A stretch of DNA of 5,043 nucleotides from assembly GCA_002067405.1 (NCBI GenBank), contig MVRP01000263.1, positions 1 to 5,043 on the forward strand. The letters are read 5' to 3'. The translations under genes and the position numbers were made by a program. Below the pieces are notes generated by a model, which ran no database searches, was not told the DNA's origin, and saw nothing but the letters and a program-made list of their open reading frames with translations. The DNA comes from Syntrophorhabdaceae bacterium PtaU1.Bin034 (GTDB lineage: Bacteria > Desulfobacterota_G > Syntrophorhabdia > Syntrophorhabdales > WCHB1-27). This document shows positions 5,027 through 5,043 of this stretch, one piece after another; the stretch's first letter is position 1, and the number at the start of each line of letters is the position of its first letter.

Positions 5027-5043
5027 GTCTCTTCGCGTTCTCA

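Overview
The window is an ordinary-looking chromosomal stretch of a GC-moderate bacterium with Shine-Dalgarno-led genes. It carries six clear genes, one of them truncated by the left edge. The gene mix is a crotonase, an FMN enzyme of the type 2 isopentenyl-diphosphate isomerase fold, a flavoprotein with a compact cysteine cluster motif, and a stand-alone universal stress protein. That mix would suit a strict or facultative anaerobe, such as a syntrophic or sulfate-reducing deltaproteobacterium. This placement is a guess from gene content: no rRNA or marker gene is present.

Left part (1-2442, all minus strand, read right to left): a 138-residue protein of unknown function (2442-2026), an NADPH-dependent FMN reductase-like/iron-sulfur flavoprotein (2006-1416) and a divergent type 2 IDI-like enzyme (1402-416) are packed with gaps of about 13-19 bases and probably form one operon. 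After a 155-base gap comes the start of an enoyl-CoA hydratase/isomerase family gene (260 to beyond base 1), which may be read through or have its own promoter.

Middle (2443-3310): a 211-base divergent intergenic region has a credible promoter for a 150-residue UspA-type protein on the plus strand (2654-3106). A 204-base gap with a TTGACA box follows.

Right part (3311-5043): a 214-residue plus-strand protein is made of two tandem copies of a dimeric alpha/beta-barrel-like domain. It converges, with only 9 bases between stop codons, on a minus-strand aldose 1-epimerase (galactose mutarotase)-like gene. The last 100 bases hold an 8-bp purine-rich tandem repeat facing a pyrimidine-rich tract that is partly its inverted complement.

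No tRNA, rRNA, CRISPR array, insertion sequence or phage gene was seen. The most notable points are the replaced catalytic residues of the IDI-2-like enzyme, its pairing with a cysteine-motif flavoprotein and an unknown small protein, and the internally duplicated 214-residue protein.
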